The notes: generated by a model from the sequence alone, not told the origin. A stretch of DNA of 64,000 nt from JANSWY01 sp965243755 (GCA_965243755.1 CBDEVW010000002.1:310001-374000), one strand, 5' to 3'; shown: positions 35,367 through 44,710, counted from the stretch's first letter. Made by a program: numbers and translations.

Positions 35367-36454
35367 TGACCCAATCATCAAAAAACATACTTTTCATCTC
35401 TCTTCCCGCTTTGATTGTTTGCATTATAATTATTGAGGTACTATTAAACACTTTATTGACGCCCATATCAATTGATGAGAAAACTGGAAAATCTCCTACA
35501 CCTGATCCAATGTCTGAATGGGCAATCATTGATCCTTACGCAGCATACTCCGGAAAACCAGGTACCAACCAGGATGGGAAAACCATCAATTCCGAAGGGT
35601 TTATATCTACGCCTGAAATTTCAAGGATCCCGGATTCATCGACAATTAGAATTGCGGTTCTGGGAGAAAGTTCATCTGCTGGTACCGGATATATATTAAA
35701 GGACCAAGAGACCTGGCCCTGGCAAATGAGCTCATTACTGGATTCCACGGGTATCGATGTTGACTATATAAATGCTGCAATGGGTGGATATACTTCATTC
35801 GAATCCTATGGGCGCTTATGGAGTTACCTTCGTTTTTTTTCACCAGATATTGTGATTGTAAACCATGGATGGAATGAAATGTATTACTTCACAGACAACA
35901 AAGGAGCACTAAGAAAGCCTGGTTGGGACTTACATCAGGCAATTGAAGTTCCTGTAATCGAAAGGAAACCCCTGGATGATTTCATGGGCTGGTCTCAAAT
36001 TTATTGTAGAATCAGAATAATGACCACATCACCAGAATTATCTGGAGAGCGAGGTAAGGGACGTGAAAAGCTTGCAAGTAACTTCAACAGGAAAGCGATT
36101 CAAATATGGAAGGAAAACTTGATACTGATCAGGAATTACTGTCAACTGAAGAATATAAAATTATATGTCTTTAAACAACCTACATTGATCACCGAAAATG
36201 CTACGGTAAATGATCGAGAGCGATGCAAAGTACATTTACATGGATTTGATTTTGACACCCATTTAAAAGCTTACCAGGCGATATATGATGTCATTGATGA
36301 TATAATTGACGAAAGTATGATCATAGATGGTTCTGCAATTTCAGGTGAATCGAAATATTTTTATGATCATGTGCATCCGACCCCTGAAGGCGCCAAAATG
36401 ATTGCTAAATTAGCAGTAAATAAACTTCTGGAAACTCAACTCACCACAAAATGA
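35366..36454 (+). CDS. SGNH/GDSL-type hydrolase, membrane-anchored
   Basis: A 362-residue protein with a membrane anchor (about residues 9-30) and an SGNH esterase fold: block I GESSSAGTGY with the nucleophile Ser, block II NAAMGGYTS, block III NHGWNEM, and block V FYDHVHPTPEG with Asp and His. It may remove or transfer acyl groups on envelope glycans or lipids. It overlaps the previous gene by one base and the next by four. Confidence 0.85.
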   Translation: MTQSSKNILFISLPALIVCIIIIEVLLNTLLTPISIDEKTGKSPTPDPMSEWAIIDPYAAYSGKPGTNQDGKTINSEGFISTPEISRIPDSSTIRIAVLGESSSAGTGYILKDQETWPWQMSSLLDSTGIDVDYINAAMGGYTSFESYGRLWSYLRFFSPDIVIVNHGWNEMYYFTDNKGALRKPGWDLHQAIEVPVIERKPLDDFMGWSQIYCRIRIMTTSPELSGERGKGREKLASNFNRKAIQIWKENLILIRNYCQLKNIKLYVFKQPTLITENATVNDRERCKVHLHGFDFDTHLKAYQAIYDVIDDIIDESMIIDGSAISGESKYFYDHVHPTPEGAKMIAKLAVNKLLETQLTTK

Positions 36455-36939
36455 CCATTCAAAGAACTGACCCGTCCGAATTCAAAGAAGTTGAAAAATT
36501 AGCGGCTCAAATCTGGAGAGAACATTATACCCCCATAATAGGTGCAGATCAGGTTGAATACATGTTAGATAAATTTCAGTCGGAGCAGGCGATGTTGGCG
36601 CAGGAAGCTGAGGGTTATGAGTATTATTGCTTTAGACTGGAGGGGAACCTGGTTGGTTACCTATGCATTAAACAAGAGCAGGACCTGCTTTTTGTAAGCA
36701 AAATCTATGTTTCTGACCAAATGAGAGGAAAGGGTTTGGGAAGAAAAGGGTTGAATTTTGTAGAAGTGGAAACCAGAAAGCGTGGACTTTTAAAAATCAG
36801 GCTTACGGTCAACAAAAACAATGTAAATTCCATCAAGACTTACGAGAAATTAGGATACAAAAAGAATAAAGAAATAATCATTGATATCGGGAATGGGTAT
36901 GTGATGGATGACTATGAGATGATCAAGGTTTTACACTAG
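36451..36939 (+). CDS. GNAT family N-acetyltransferase
   Basis: A 162-residue acetyl-CoA-dependent transferase. It has the central strands LEGNLVGYLCIK and FVSKIYVSDQMRGKGLGRK with the acyl-CoA loop (R-G-K-G-L-G), then IRLTVNKNNVNSIKTYEKLGY, the usual closing motif. The substrate is unknown. It is the last gene of the tpx chain and converges with the AraC gene with a 17-base overlap. Confidence 0.9.
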   Translation: MTIQRTDPSEFKEVEKLAAQIWREHYTPIIGADQVEYMLDKFQSEQAMLAQEAEGYEYYCFRLEGNLVGYLCIKQEQDLLFVSKIYVSDQMRGKGLGRKGLNFVEVETRKRGLLKIRLTVNKNNVNSIKTYEKLGYKKNKEIIIDIGNGYVMDDYEMIKVLH

Positions 36940-37936
36940 TCCTATAGCCTGTGGGTGTTTTTCCAGTCCATTTCTTGAAAGATCTAATGAATGTACTTGC
37001 ATCTGCATAATTCAACAGGTGAGCGATTTCATTGATCTGAAAATCTCCGTTTTCTATATAGTTGATTGCCATTTCCTTTCTCAACTCTTCCAGTATTTCC
37101 TTGAACACCAATCCATCGGACTTAAGTTTTCTTTGTAGCGTTCTTACACTCAGATTTAAATTGGCAGCCACCTGGTTGATGGTTGGAAAACCCGGATCAA
37201 GGAGGTTTAATATAGTCTTTCGTACAATTTGATGGAACTCCTGAGCCTGGCGCATCTGAAGGAGTTTTTGATTCGCATGTTCGACTAACACTCGCAGCAA
37301 TTTGAAATCACTACTGATTACTGGTGTTTCAATATCAGTTTTTTCGAAGAGGATGGCTGTTTGTTTTTGCCCGAAGACAAGCTCACATGGAAAAATTCGC
37401 TTGTATTCTGAAATATCCCCGGGCCGAGGGTAATTGAATTCTACTCTAACAGGGGCTCTTTTGCGAAAACTTAGGCTTTGGAATTCCCTGATTGTAAATA
37501 CTACAATACCATCGGCTGTTTGCCTAACTACCTCCGGATTTTGATTGATCCATGGGGTGACTGGTGACAGGGTCAACCTGTAATGATCTCCTGTGAATTC
37601 CAGTTTTTTCGGAATGGCCCTGCAGCCAAGACTGATGTATTCGCAGGAATATTCGATCGCCTTTTTAATGGTTGGGCTTGATTGAGTAATCTGGCCCACC
37701 AGTCCCGCACCTGCTAGGCTCATCTGCTCTCCAGCATGTAATCCAAAGTGTTGATCTCCTGTCATTTCCATAGCATTTTGAATTACCTTGTTATAACATG
37801 AAGACTCAACCATACAATCCTCCTGCAATAATCTCTCCACCGGAAGCTCACTAATCCTAACCAGGTCCTGAATGTTGGCCCCCTGAGAATTGGCAAACTG
37901 AATCATTGAATAAAGAAAGCGACCACTGAATTGCAT
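36923..37936 (-). CDS. AraC family regulator with arabinose-binding-type N-terminus
   Basis: A 337-residue activator. Residues 1-200 resemble the arabinose-binding-type N-terminal domain of OruR-like regulators (QITQSSPTIKKAIEY, PVRVEFNYPRPG). The C-terminal two helix-turn-helix motifs are INQVAANLNLSVRTLQRKL and INEIAHLLNYADASTFIRSF, closing with KKWTGKTPTGYR. It is divergent from a SRPBCC-domain gene, which it likely controls along with itself. Confidence 0.93.
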   Translation of the reverse strand: MQFSGRFLYSMIQFANSQGANIQDLVRISELPVERLLQEDCMVESSCYNKVIQNAMEMTGDQHFGLHAGEQMSLAGAGLVGQITQSSPTIKKAIEYSCEYISLGCRAIPKKLEFTGDHYRLTLSPVTPWINQNPEVVRQTADGIVVFTIREFQSLSFRKRAPVRVEFNYPRPGDISEYKRIFPCELVFGQKQTAILFEKTDIETPVISSDFKLLRVLVEHANQKLLQMRQAQEFHQIVRKTILNLLDPGFPTINQVAANLNLSVRTLQRKLKSDGLVFKEILEELRKEMAINYIENGDFQINEIAHLLNYADASTFIRSFKKWTGKTPTGYRTSVKP

Positions 37937-37978
37937 TGCACCAATTTACCAAAATTCCCTTTTGGCATCAAATGCCTA

Positions 37979-38009
37979 TTGCATGTCGCTCCATGCAAAT
38001 GTATTTCTG
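37979..38009 (+). promoter_or_regulatory. candidate operator overlapping the SRPBCC gene promoter
   Basis: TTGCATG (37979-37985) and CATGCAA (37992-37998) form a perfect inverted repeat with a six-base gap. Its first TTG is 20 bases before TATTTCTG (38002-38009), a near match to the -7 box, so the repeat overlaps the -33 region. A smaller pair GGCAT/ATGCC lies just left of it (37964-37976). Confidence 0.5.
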
Positions 38010-38046
38010 CAGCTAACATGTTCCTTTGGTAAAAAATCATTGCAAT

Positions 38047-38520
38047 ATGAATACCATTGAAAACACAAACGTCAAAACAGCAACACCTCCTTACACTTTA
38101 TCAACAGAGATTGTGATTGAAGCTCCAATTGATATAGTATGGAATGTGCTTGTTGACAATGCTCACTGGGAAGACTGGAATCCTTTTATCGTAAAAAGCC
38201 ACGGGCAAATGAAAATTGGAGGCCGTATCACCAATACTATGATGTTAAATGGCAACTCATTTACATTTAAGCCGGTAATTAATCATTTTGAGCCTAACAG
38301 CTCTTTGTCCTGGAAAGGCCAGTTAATTTTTCCAGGAATATTTGATGGAGAACATGTATTTAATCTGATTAGTCTGCCCGGTGGGTCCACAAGATTTGAG
38401 CAAATTGAAATTTTTTCGGGATTGCTGGCAGGTTGGTTTATGCGTAAATATGGAAAAGACACCCATGATAATTTTATCAAAATGAATAAGGCCCTTAAAA
38501 CATATGTTGAAAATAAATGA
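38047..38520 (+). CDS. SRPBCC/START-like domain protein
   Basis: A 157-residue protein with the helix-grip fold: the opening STEIVIEAPIDIVWNVLVD, HWEDWNPF, then ITNTMML, FKPVINHFEPNSSLSWKG and a closing long helix. Members bind hydrophobic ligands in a deep pocket. ATG 38047 was chosen; TTG at 38026 would add seven residues. Divergence from the AraC regulator suggests inducible expression. Confidence 0.85.
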   Translation: MNTIENTNVKTATPPYTLSTEIVIEAPIDIVWNVLVDNAHWEDWNPFIVKSHGQMKIGGRITNTMMLNGNSFTFKPVINHFEPNSSLSWKGQLIFPGIFDGEHVFNLISLPGGSTRFEQIEIFSGLLAGWFMRKYGKDTHDNFIKMNKALKTYVENK

Positions 38521-38568
38521 CGATACAGCACAACATGCCAAACGGGAAACAATTAGCTTTATAGAGTT

Positions 38569-39309
38569 ATGAATAAGCCTTTTTTGATCCTACAGCTTAG
38601 ACCCAGAGATGAAGTTTGTGAAAATGAGCTTCGTGCCATCATGAAATATGGAGGGTTGTCTGATTCAGATATAATGAGGGTCAGGATGGAGGAAAAAGGG
38701 ATACCCAATCTCAACTTGCAGGAGTATGCAGGAGTCATAGTTGGAGGAGGCCCGAGCAATGTAAGTGACCCGCTCAATTCAAAACCAGCTTATCAACTTA
38801 GGTTTGAGCATGACCTGGACAGGTTGCTTTCCGAAGTGATTGACATGGATTTTCCTTATTTGGGCTGCTGCTATGGTCTTGGCATATTGGCAAGACACCT
38901 TGGAAGTGAGGTAATTAAGGATAAATATGGAGAGGAGGCCGGTGGGGTAGAGATCATACTGAGAGATGAAGGCAAACAGGACCCTTTGCTGGCAAATTTG
39001 CCAACCAGATTCAGGGCGCTTGTTGGTCATAAAGAGGCTTGCCAGGAGGTCCCGAACAATGCCACATTGTTAGCTTCTTCTGAATCATGCCCGATACAGA
39101 TGATTAAGTATAAACAAAACATATACGCAACTCAATTTCACCCTGAGATGGATGCCGAAGGCCTTGTTGCACGTATTCTGGTATATGAGAATCAGGGTTA
39201 TTTCGACCCTTCTGAAAAGGAGAACTTATTGACAAGGGTTCGCGAAGAAAACATCGTGTACCCACAGCAAATATTAAAAAATTTTGTTGATCGCTACCGA
39301 ACAAATTGA
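38569..39309 (+). CDS. class I glutamine amidotransferase-like protein
   Basis: A 246-residue protein with the GATase 1 triad: nucleophile Cys101 in LGCCYGLG, and His and Glu in QFHPEMD near residue 195. Many stand-alone members act on glutamine to give ammonia or are glutamine-hydrolysis-like enzymes of unknown substrate. The next gene, a thioesterase, starts a few bases on, so they probably share a transcript. Confidence 0.85.
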   Translation: MNKPFLILQLRPRDEVCENELRAIMKYGGLSDSDIMRVRMEEKGIPNLNLQEYAGVIVGGGPSNVSDPLNSKPAYQLRFEHDLDRLLSEVIDMDFPYLGCCYGLGILARHLGSEVIKDKYGEEAGGVEIILRDEGKQDPLLANLPTRFRALVGHKEACQEVPNNATLLASSESCPIQMIKYKQNIYATQFHPEMDAEGLVARILVYENQGYFDPSEKENLLTRVREENIVYPQQILKNFVDRYRTN

Positions 39310-39317
39310 TTGTGATT

Positions 39318-39752
39318 ATGGAAGAACATTACAGGAAACTAGAAAGAATGTATCTAGGCGCTAATATCAACACCCATTTTTATAATACGACAACTGTTTC
39401 AATCTGGGATAAAGGAGCTGAAATTAGCATAGAAGTTGATAAAAAGTATTTTCACGCATTAGGTGCCATCCATGGGTCTGTCTATTTCAAACTGCTGGAT
39501 GATGCTGCGTTTTTTGCCGTAAATTCTATAGTACCGGATGTTTTTGTGCTGACCACTTCTTTTAACATACATATGATCAGGCCGGTCAGTTCGGGGAAGA
39601 TCACAGCTACGGGATCTGTGAAGTTTCAATCAAAGAATTTATGGGTTGCAGAATCCACGCTGGTGAATGAAAAAGGTAAAGAGATTGGTTTTGGAACCGG
39701 AAACTTTGCGAGAAGTAAGGTGGAGCTCACCAAGGAAATTGGTTATCAATAA
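39318..39752 (+). CDS. hotdog-fold PaaI-type thioesterase
   Basis: A 144-residue acyl-CoA thioesterase-like protein. The central helix pattern ALGAIHGSVYFKLLDDAAFFAV and the FNIHMIRPV strand are typical of the PaaI family; the active-site acid position is Asp in LLDDAA. An in-frame TTG at 39306 overlaps the GATase stop, but ATG 39318 gives the family start. Confidence 0.85.
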   Translation: MEEHYRKLERMYLGANINTHFYNTTTVSIWDKGAEISIEVDKKYFHALGAIHGSVYFKLLDDAAFFAVNSIVPDVFVLTTSFNIHMIRPVSSGKITATGSVKFQSKNLWVAESTLVNEKGKEIGFGTGNFARSKVELTKEIGYQ

Positions 39753-39755
39753 ACA

Positions 39756-40430
39756 TTAAAAATTGGCTCCAATGGATATTTCAACACCCTCCAACAGTAC
39801 CAGGGCATCATTAAATTCTGCATTCACAGTTGCAATAGTTCCTCCAGTATTGCCACCTGAATACGCACCCACAAGGTTAACGGTACTTCCTCCCTTCAGG
39901 TATTGAACATCAAAAGTGATTGAAAAATCATCGGACACAAAAAACTCAAAACCGACTCCTGCCATCAAACCAGCTCCCAGACTATATTCTTCATCAAATT
40001 CGGAGTTTACAACATCCCAATCTTCAAATTCACGGATTGCCCTATCCATGTTACCATAATTCAACCTTGGGTTGATATGCCAGAGACCAAAGCCTCCACC
40101 CAGAAACTTAATATCTACACCTTTGAGGGGCAACCTTAAATAGAATTGCATGGGAACAAGAATTGAAAAATTAGGCCCTGTTAGTGGTTTGTCATATTCA
40201 AATGGAAGGTCAGTCATTCCTAAACCCGACATGTAATATAAGGTGGCTCCTGTTTCCAGTCCCAGGTAATCACCAAATGTAAGACCAACGCCCCGAAGAG
40301 AAAATGGACTGACCGGAGCTGAAATATATCCGTTTTTTGGGATTAAATATGAAAAAGACACCCCTTGACCAAATGAAAGGTTTGCCATTGAAACTGAAAT
40401 GAAGAGCAATACACTAAGTAGATATTTCAT
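39756..40430 (-). CDS. exported outer-membrane-barrel-like protein
   Basis: A 224-residue protein with a signal peptide ending SFGQ (about residue 22) and a beta-rich body with many Gly, Tyr and Phe, including YLGLETGATLYYM, VDIKFLGGGFGLWHI, GLMAGVGFEFFVSDDFS and a terminal VEISIGANF with C-terminal Phe. This matches an outer-membrane beta barrel. The function is unknown. Confidence 0.8.
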   Translation of the reverse strand: MKYLLSVLLFISVSMANLSFGQGVSFSYLIPKNGYISAPVSPFSLRGVGLTFGDYLGLETGATLYYMSGLGMTDLPFEYDKPLTGPNFSILVPMQFYLRLPLKGVDIKFLGGGFGLWHINPRLNYGNMDRAIREFEDWDVVNSEFDEEYSLGAGLMAGVGFEFFVSDDFSITFDVQYLKGGSTVNLVGAYSGGNTGGTIATVNAEFNDALVLLEGVEISIGANF

Positions 40431-40518
40431 AGCTAGAAATCGTAGTTATGGATTAAAAAAGACTCATTCACTAAACTAAAGAATATTCTTTAACAAACTT
40501 CTCCTCTAAGTTTACAGC

Positions 40519-41433
40519 ATGAAGGTTGCAACCAAAAGATCCAGAGTTTATTCGTCGGCTATTTTAATAGCTATAGCTGGGATAGTTTTATTTTCCAGCA
40601 AAGCAGTGATGGTAAAACTTGCTTACAGGTATGATATTGATGCAGTTTCATTGTTGTTGCTTAGAATGTTGTTTGCGCTCCCATTCTATTTAACTGTGGC
40701 GGCAATAAAGAAACCAAGCAACCCGGAGTTGATCCAGAAACGAGATTATTGGTGGTTAATAGGCTTTGGAATAATCGGTTACTACCTGGCCAGTTATTTT
40801 GACTTTTTGGGCCTCCAATATATCAAGGCGAGTCTCGAGCGAGTAATTTTGTTTATCTATCCAACACTGGTCCTGATTATATCACGCGTATTTCTTAAAA
40901 CCAGAATCACCAAACGTCAGGTCATGGCCATTTTGATTAGTTACCTTGGAATTGTGATCACTTTCGGTCAGGAATTGACTTTTGCAGGAGAACAAAGCAG
41001 CCTGATTCTTGGAGGTGTGCTGATTTTCCTGAGCGCCCTTACGTATGCCTCTTACATCGCTGGAAGTGGATGGTTGATTCCAAAGTTTGGTTCAGTCACA
41101 TTCACCTCCTATGCAATGATTGTTTCCTGTCTCTTTGTTATAGGGCACTATTTTGTTGCAAATGGGTTTGTTTGGTCAGAATATCCTATTGAGGTATACT
41201 ATTTAGGCTTTGCAATGGCGATTATTGCTACGGTAATCCCTTCATATTTGATTTCATATGCGATAAAAGGTCTTGGAGCTTCAGATTTTGCCATATTTGG
41301 AAGTATTGGACCAATAAGCACGATTATCCTGGCATATATTTTTTTAGGAGAGGCACTTACCAGTTTACAGTTGGTAGGAACGATGGTGGTTATTATAGGT
41401 GTAGTTTGGTTGACGAGCGATAAGAAGCACTAA
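40519..41433 (+). CDS. EamA/DMT family transporter
   Basis: A 304-residue inner-membrane protein of ten predicted segments in two EamA repeats, each ending in the typical sequence GEALTSLQLVGTMVVIIGV (second repeat) and the first repeat ILISYLGIVITFG. The family moves small metabolites such as amino acids or sugars; the substrate here cannot be told. It is monocistronic with respect to its neighbours. Confidence 0.92.
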   Translation: MKVATKRSRVYSSAILIAIAGIVLFSSKAVMVKLAYRYDIDAVSLLLLRMLFALPFYLTVAAIKKPSNPELIQKRDYWWLIGFGIIGYYLASYFDFLGLQYIKASLERVILFIYPTLVLIISRVFLKTRITKRQVMAILISYLGIVITFGQELTFAGEQSSLILGGVLIFLSALTYASYIAGSGWLIPKFGSVTFTSYAMIVSCLFVIGHYFVANGFVWSEYPIEVYYLGFAMAIIATVIPSYLISYAIKGLGASDFAIFGSIGPISTIILAYIFLGEALTSLQLVGTMVVIIGVVWLTSDKKH

Positions 41434-41490
41434 TCGAGCTCTTGGGTCATCAATTTACCAAATTGGTCTTATCTTGAAGAAGAATAAATA

Positions 41491-42219
41491 ATGATGAGAT
41501 CACTTTTAAGACAGTTGCCCTATCCCGTGAGAATGCGTGGTAAGCTATTTATTCGATGGATAAGTGACCTGACAAGTCTTACGTTGCTGAATATGGCTTC
41601 AGGAAAGAACATTTACTTTAAGCCAATAGATTGCTTTAGCCTACAGCAGCCTGTGCGAAAGTCATATTTATATGAAAATAAACTTCATAATTTAAGGTTG
41701 GCGGCTGATGGAATAAGTCAAATTGTTGTTGAACCTGGTCAAGTTTTTAGTTTCTGGAAAGCAGTGGGAAGCCCAACAGTACAACGAGGGTACAAAAAGG
41801 GGAGAAACCTGGTAAATGGCGTATTGGCAGAAGAAGTAGGGGGTGGCTTGTGCCAGGTAGCGGGCATTATTTATCATACCGCCATCCAGTCGAATCTGCA
41901 AATTTTGGAAAGACATCATCACTCCCTGGATATTTATGAAGAAGCGGAGCGATTTTGCCCTTTGGGCGCTGATGCCACAGTGGTTTATGGTTACAAAGAT
42001 TTAAGGTTCAAAAACACTTATTCATTCCAAATAAGGTTAATAATCGAAGTGAATGAGGAGGTTATTACATGCAAGTTAATGGCTGCAGGTAAATTGGAAC
42101 GGAGAGATATCCAGTTTATGATTATCAACGAACCTTCCAAGCGTGTAGTGAGTACAATTGATAAAAGCACCGGCCGTATCCTACATCAAGGAACTTATCA
42201 TTGCCATAAAAAAATTTGA
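41491..42219 (+). CDS. VanW family protein
   Basis: A 242-residue protein of the VanW family: VEPGQVFSFWKAVGSP, YKKGRNLVNGV, EEVGGGLCQVAGIIYHTA and HHHSLDIYEEAERFCPLGADATV. VanW occurs with some vancomycin-resistance clusters but its biochemical role is unknown and most members lie elsewhere. There are no resistance genes near here. Confidence 0.9.
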   Translation: MMRSLLRQLPYPVRMRGKLFIRWISDLTSLTLLNMASGKNIYFKPIDCFSLQQPVRKSYLYENKLHNLRLAADGISQIVVEPGQVFSFWKAVGSPTVQRGYKKGRNLVNGVLAEEVGGGLCQVAGIIYHTAIQSNLQILERHHHSLDIYEEAERFCPLGADATVVYGYKDLRFKNTYSFQIRLIIEVNEEVITCKLMAAGKLERRDIQFMIINEPSKRVVSTIDKSTGRILHQGTYHCHKKI

Positions 42220-42237
42220 GGGAGGCTAATGCCTCCC
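42208..42237 (-). terminator. terminator of the minus-strand DoxX/SnoaL unit
   Basis: GGGAGGC (42220-42226), loop TAAT, GCCTCCC (42231-42237), with a seven-A tract at 42208-42214 forming a T tract on the minus strand. The stem includes the DoxX stop codon. Confidence 0.85.
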
Positions 42238-42690
42238 CTCGGGTTGAGAAAAATATAATCGATCGACTGAGTATTGTCCTCCTCCGGTTATTAAAAGGCT
42301 GAGTGCCATCCCAATCCACAAAAGGAAAAATTCAATGCCTTCACCAGCCTGATTCCCTGCCCAATTCATGTAAAAACCATGTTGCGCATGAACAGAAATG
42401 ATTATTCCGACCGCCAGAAAGAGAGAGAACAAGACCAAAGGTCTTATGGCCAAACCCAGGATAATGGCCAGGGCCCCAATAGATTCAAAGAGAATGATTG
42501 CAAGCCCTATAACCCAGGGAAGCCCAATTGTTTCTGTAAAAAAGGCCATTGTGCCTTCGAAACCATAGCCCCCAAACCATCCAAAAAGCTTTTGAACACC
42601 GTGAGCCAGAATTACTGTTCCCAGCATCAACCTTAAGACAACCGGAGAAAAAGATTTTGAGGTATTAAAGATTAACTTTTTCATGGCCAA
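42226..42690 (-). CDS. DoxX family membrane protein
   Basis: A 154-residue protein with four predicted membrane helices: LRLMLGTVILAHGVQKLFGWFGG near the start, then LAIILFESIGALAIILGL and LALFLAVGII-like stretches. DoxX proteins are associated with redox and thiol stress in other bacteria. Starts at M1 or MKKLIF (codon 3, 42684) are both possible. It follows the SnoaL-like gene directly. Confidence 0.88.
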   Translation of the reverse strand: MAMKKLIFNTSKSFSPVVLRLMLGTVILAHGVQKLFGWFGGYGFEGTMAFFTETIGLPWVIGLAIILFESIGALAIILGLAIRPLVLFSLFLAVGIIISVHAQHGFYMNWAGNQAGEGIEFFLLWIGMALSLLITGGGQYSVDRLYFSQPEGRH

Positions 42691-43041
42691 TCAATTGTAG
42701 TAGAACCTCTCATGAATGATCTGATCACCTTGCCAGGTTTGCACAGCAATTTGCTTGTAGTCCCTAAGACCCCACTCTTTGTGTTCATATTTAAAATACC
42801 ACTCCACCATGGTAACATTACTTCCAGCGGTTACATTGAGAGGTTCAGCTCCATAGAATTGTATAATGTTACCATTAAATTCTTCCTCCCTTTCCCTGTT
42901 AGCGTCTTTTCCAATTGTAGGAGATTCTTCATTATCCTGCATGATCACATCTTCATGATAATACTTTTCAAATGCTTCCATCGATTTACCCTGAAGGATG
43001 AGGTTGTTGAGGTCATTTACTTTTTCTAATAAATTTGACAT
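42691..43041 (-). CDS. SnoaL-like (NTF2-fold) protein
   Basis: A 116-residue protein with the alpha+beta cone fold: SNLLEKVNDLNNLILQGKSMEAFEKYYHEDVIMQDNEE across residues 2-39, then YFKYEHKEWGLRDYKQIAVQTWQG. SnoaL-like proteins bind or isomerise small hydrophobic molecules. ATG 43041 is preferred over 43071 because the family begins at MSNLLEK. It is read with the DoxX gene. Confidence 0.82.
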   Translation of the reverse strand: MSNLLEKVNDLNNLILQGKSMEAFEKYYHEDVIMQDNEESPTIGKDANREREEEFNGNIIQFYGAEPLNVTAGSNVTMVEWYFKYEHKEWGLRDYKQIAVQTWQGDQIIHERFYYN

Positions 43042-43145
43042 AGTATTTATTGTTTTTGTTTTGATGAACAAAGCTCTATGTCTCAGGGCTCAAAAAAATT
43101 CAGGTAGGAGTAAAAAAATGGTTCAACTAGATTAACAAAACGGCT

Positions 43146-43721
43146 TTATTGATTTAGTTCTGCTCTGATTTTACTTAAAAACTGCTTTGTTATGCCCAGA
43201 TAGGAGGCAACAAGGTACTGTGGGACACGCTGTTCAATCTGTGGATAGCGGTCTATAAATGCCAGATATCTTTCTTTGGCAGTCATGCTCATGTTTCTGA
43301 CAATTCTTTTCTCAGCGGCCACATATGCGTTTTGAAGAATAATTCTAAAGAATCGCTCCAAAGCAGGAATCTCCTGGTACAGGCGTTCCATTGATTGATG
43401 GGAAAACTGAGCGACAGTGGTGTTTTCAAGGCACTGCACGTTGAAATCTGCCGGCTCCCTGGATATGAAGCTGCCAAGATCGGCGGTCCACCAGTTTTCA
43501 ATGGCAAACATGACAACATGCTCGTTTCCTTCAATATCTATAAAAAAGCTTTTGGTACAGCCCGAAATGATAAAGTTCTCAAAATTGCAAACATCCCCTT
43601 GCTGAACGATGTATTGGCCTTTGAGATAATTTCTAATCTTTACTTCGGCATGTAAGATTTCAATGTCCTTTGCCGTAAGGTCAATGTGTTGACTAATGTA
43701 TGCGATTAATGGCTCGAGCAT
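43146..43721 (-). CDS. Crp/Fnr family transcription regulator
   Basis: A 191-residue regulator with the cyclic-nucleotide-binding-like beta roll (residues 10-115: YIVQQGDVCNFENFIISG, ENWWTADLGSF) and a short HTH ending YLGITKQFLSKIRAEL. The usual phosphate-binding Arg is not evident, so cyclic nucleotide binding is uncertain. It ends the acyltransferase operon five bases after the aldo/keto reductase gene, so it may control the unit. Confidence 0.88.
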   Translation of the reverse strand: MLEPLIAYISQHIDLTAKDIEILHAEVKIRNYLKGQYIVQQGDVCNFENFIISGCTKSFFIDIEGNEHVVMFAIENWWTADLGSFISREPADFNVQCLENTTVAQFSHQSMERLYQEIPALERFFRIILQNAYVAAEKRIVRNMSMTAKERYLAFIDRYPQIEQRVPQYLVASYLGITKQFLSKIRAELNQ

Positions 43722-43726
43722 AGTGT

Positions 43727-44710
43727 TTAATAGGCACCACGAATATGATCATGGACCTCCTTTTTATAAAACGCTGATAATTCGTGATGTAACATGGAGC
43801 CAAGCGGCGGCAATACTGATACTGCCGTATTTGACTTTACCTGTTGTGTAGAGCTAGCTCCGGGTATTATGGTGGTAACAGCCTTATGGTCCAACAGCCA
43901 TCGCAATGAAAGCTGGACCATATTAAGGTTTTCTGGCAGATACTGCTCTTTTATGGTATCCGATAGTTGCAGACCCTTTTCAAATGGAATGCCTGCAAAA
44001 GTTTCCCCTACGTTAAACGCAGCGCCATCCCGATTATAATTGCGGTGGTCCTTTGAAGTAAATTGGGTATCAACGCTAAACTTGCCAGTAAGCAGGCCAC
44101 TTGCCAATGGGAGTCTGACAATGATTCCTACACCTTTTTCATATGCTTTCGGAATTAACTCATCCAGCGGTTTTTGTCTGATCAGTTTAAATATAATTTG
44201 CAATGATTGGATACCTTCCTGCTCCAAACAAATCAATCCTTCTTCTACGGTTTCAACGCTGGCTCCAAATGATTGTATTAAACCTTCACGTTTTACGTCT
44301 CGCAACCAATCAAAAATTTCTCCACGTTTTAATTGCTCTGTGGGGATGCAGTGCAGTTGCAGCAAATCGAGTGATTCGGTTCCCAGCCTTTTACAAGAAC
44401 TATGTATTGCTGCTTTCAAAGACTCTTTTGTATAATTATTTGGGAAGACATCAGATCCCCTACCAAACTTGGTGGCAACCCTTACGTTATTTTGTCCGCG
44501 TAAAAATGAACCGATCAGTTTTTCGCTTCGACCATTTCCGTAAACATCTGCCGTATCAAAAAAATTAATGCCATGATCGACAGCTTCTTGTAAAATATCC
44601 ATCGCTTTACTTTCGGCAATGCCGTCTCCCCAATCGCTTCCAAGTTGCCAGCAGCCAAGCCCAACCTCGCTTATCTGAGGTCCATTTTTACCAAGAACTC
44701 TTTTATTCAT
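43727..44710 (-). CDS. aldo/keto reductase
   Basis: A 327-residue NAD(P)H-dependent oxidoreductase with the (beta/alpha)8 barrel. The catalytic Asp52 and Tyr57 lie in FFDTADVYGNGRSE, Lys in VRVATKFGRG and His in LLQLHCIP. The substrate is not visible. Its start overlaps the methyltransferase stop by four bases, so it is in one transcript. Confidence 0.94.
   Translation of the reverse strand: MNKRVLGKNGPQISEVGLGCWQLGSDWGDGIAESKAMDILQEAVDHGINFFDTADVYGNGRSEKLIGSFLRGQNNVRVATKFGRGSDVFPNNYTKESLKAAIHSSCKRLGTESLDLLQLHCIPTEQLKRGEIFDWLRDVKREGLIQSFGASVETVEEGLICLEQEGIQSLQIIFKLIRQKPLDELIPKAYEKGVGIIVRLPLASGLLTGKFSVDTQFTSKDHRNYNRDGAAFNVGETFAGIPFEKGLQLSDTIKEQYLPENLNMVQLSLRWLLDHKAVTTIIPGASSTQQVKSNTAVSVLPPLGSMLHHELSAFYKKEVHDHIRGAY

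Noticed and set aside
41491..42219. Vancomycin resistance locus
   Set aside because: VanW-family proteins are widespread; no vanA, vanH or vanX relatives are present.
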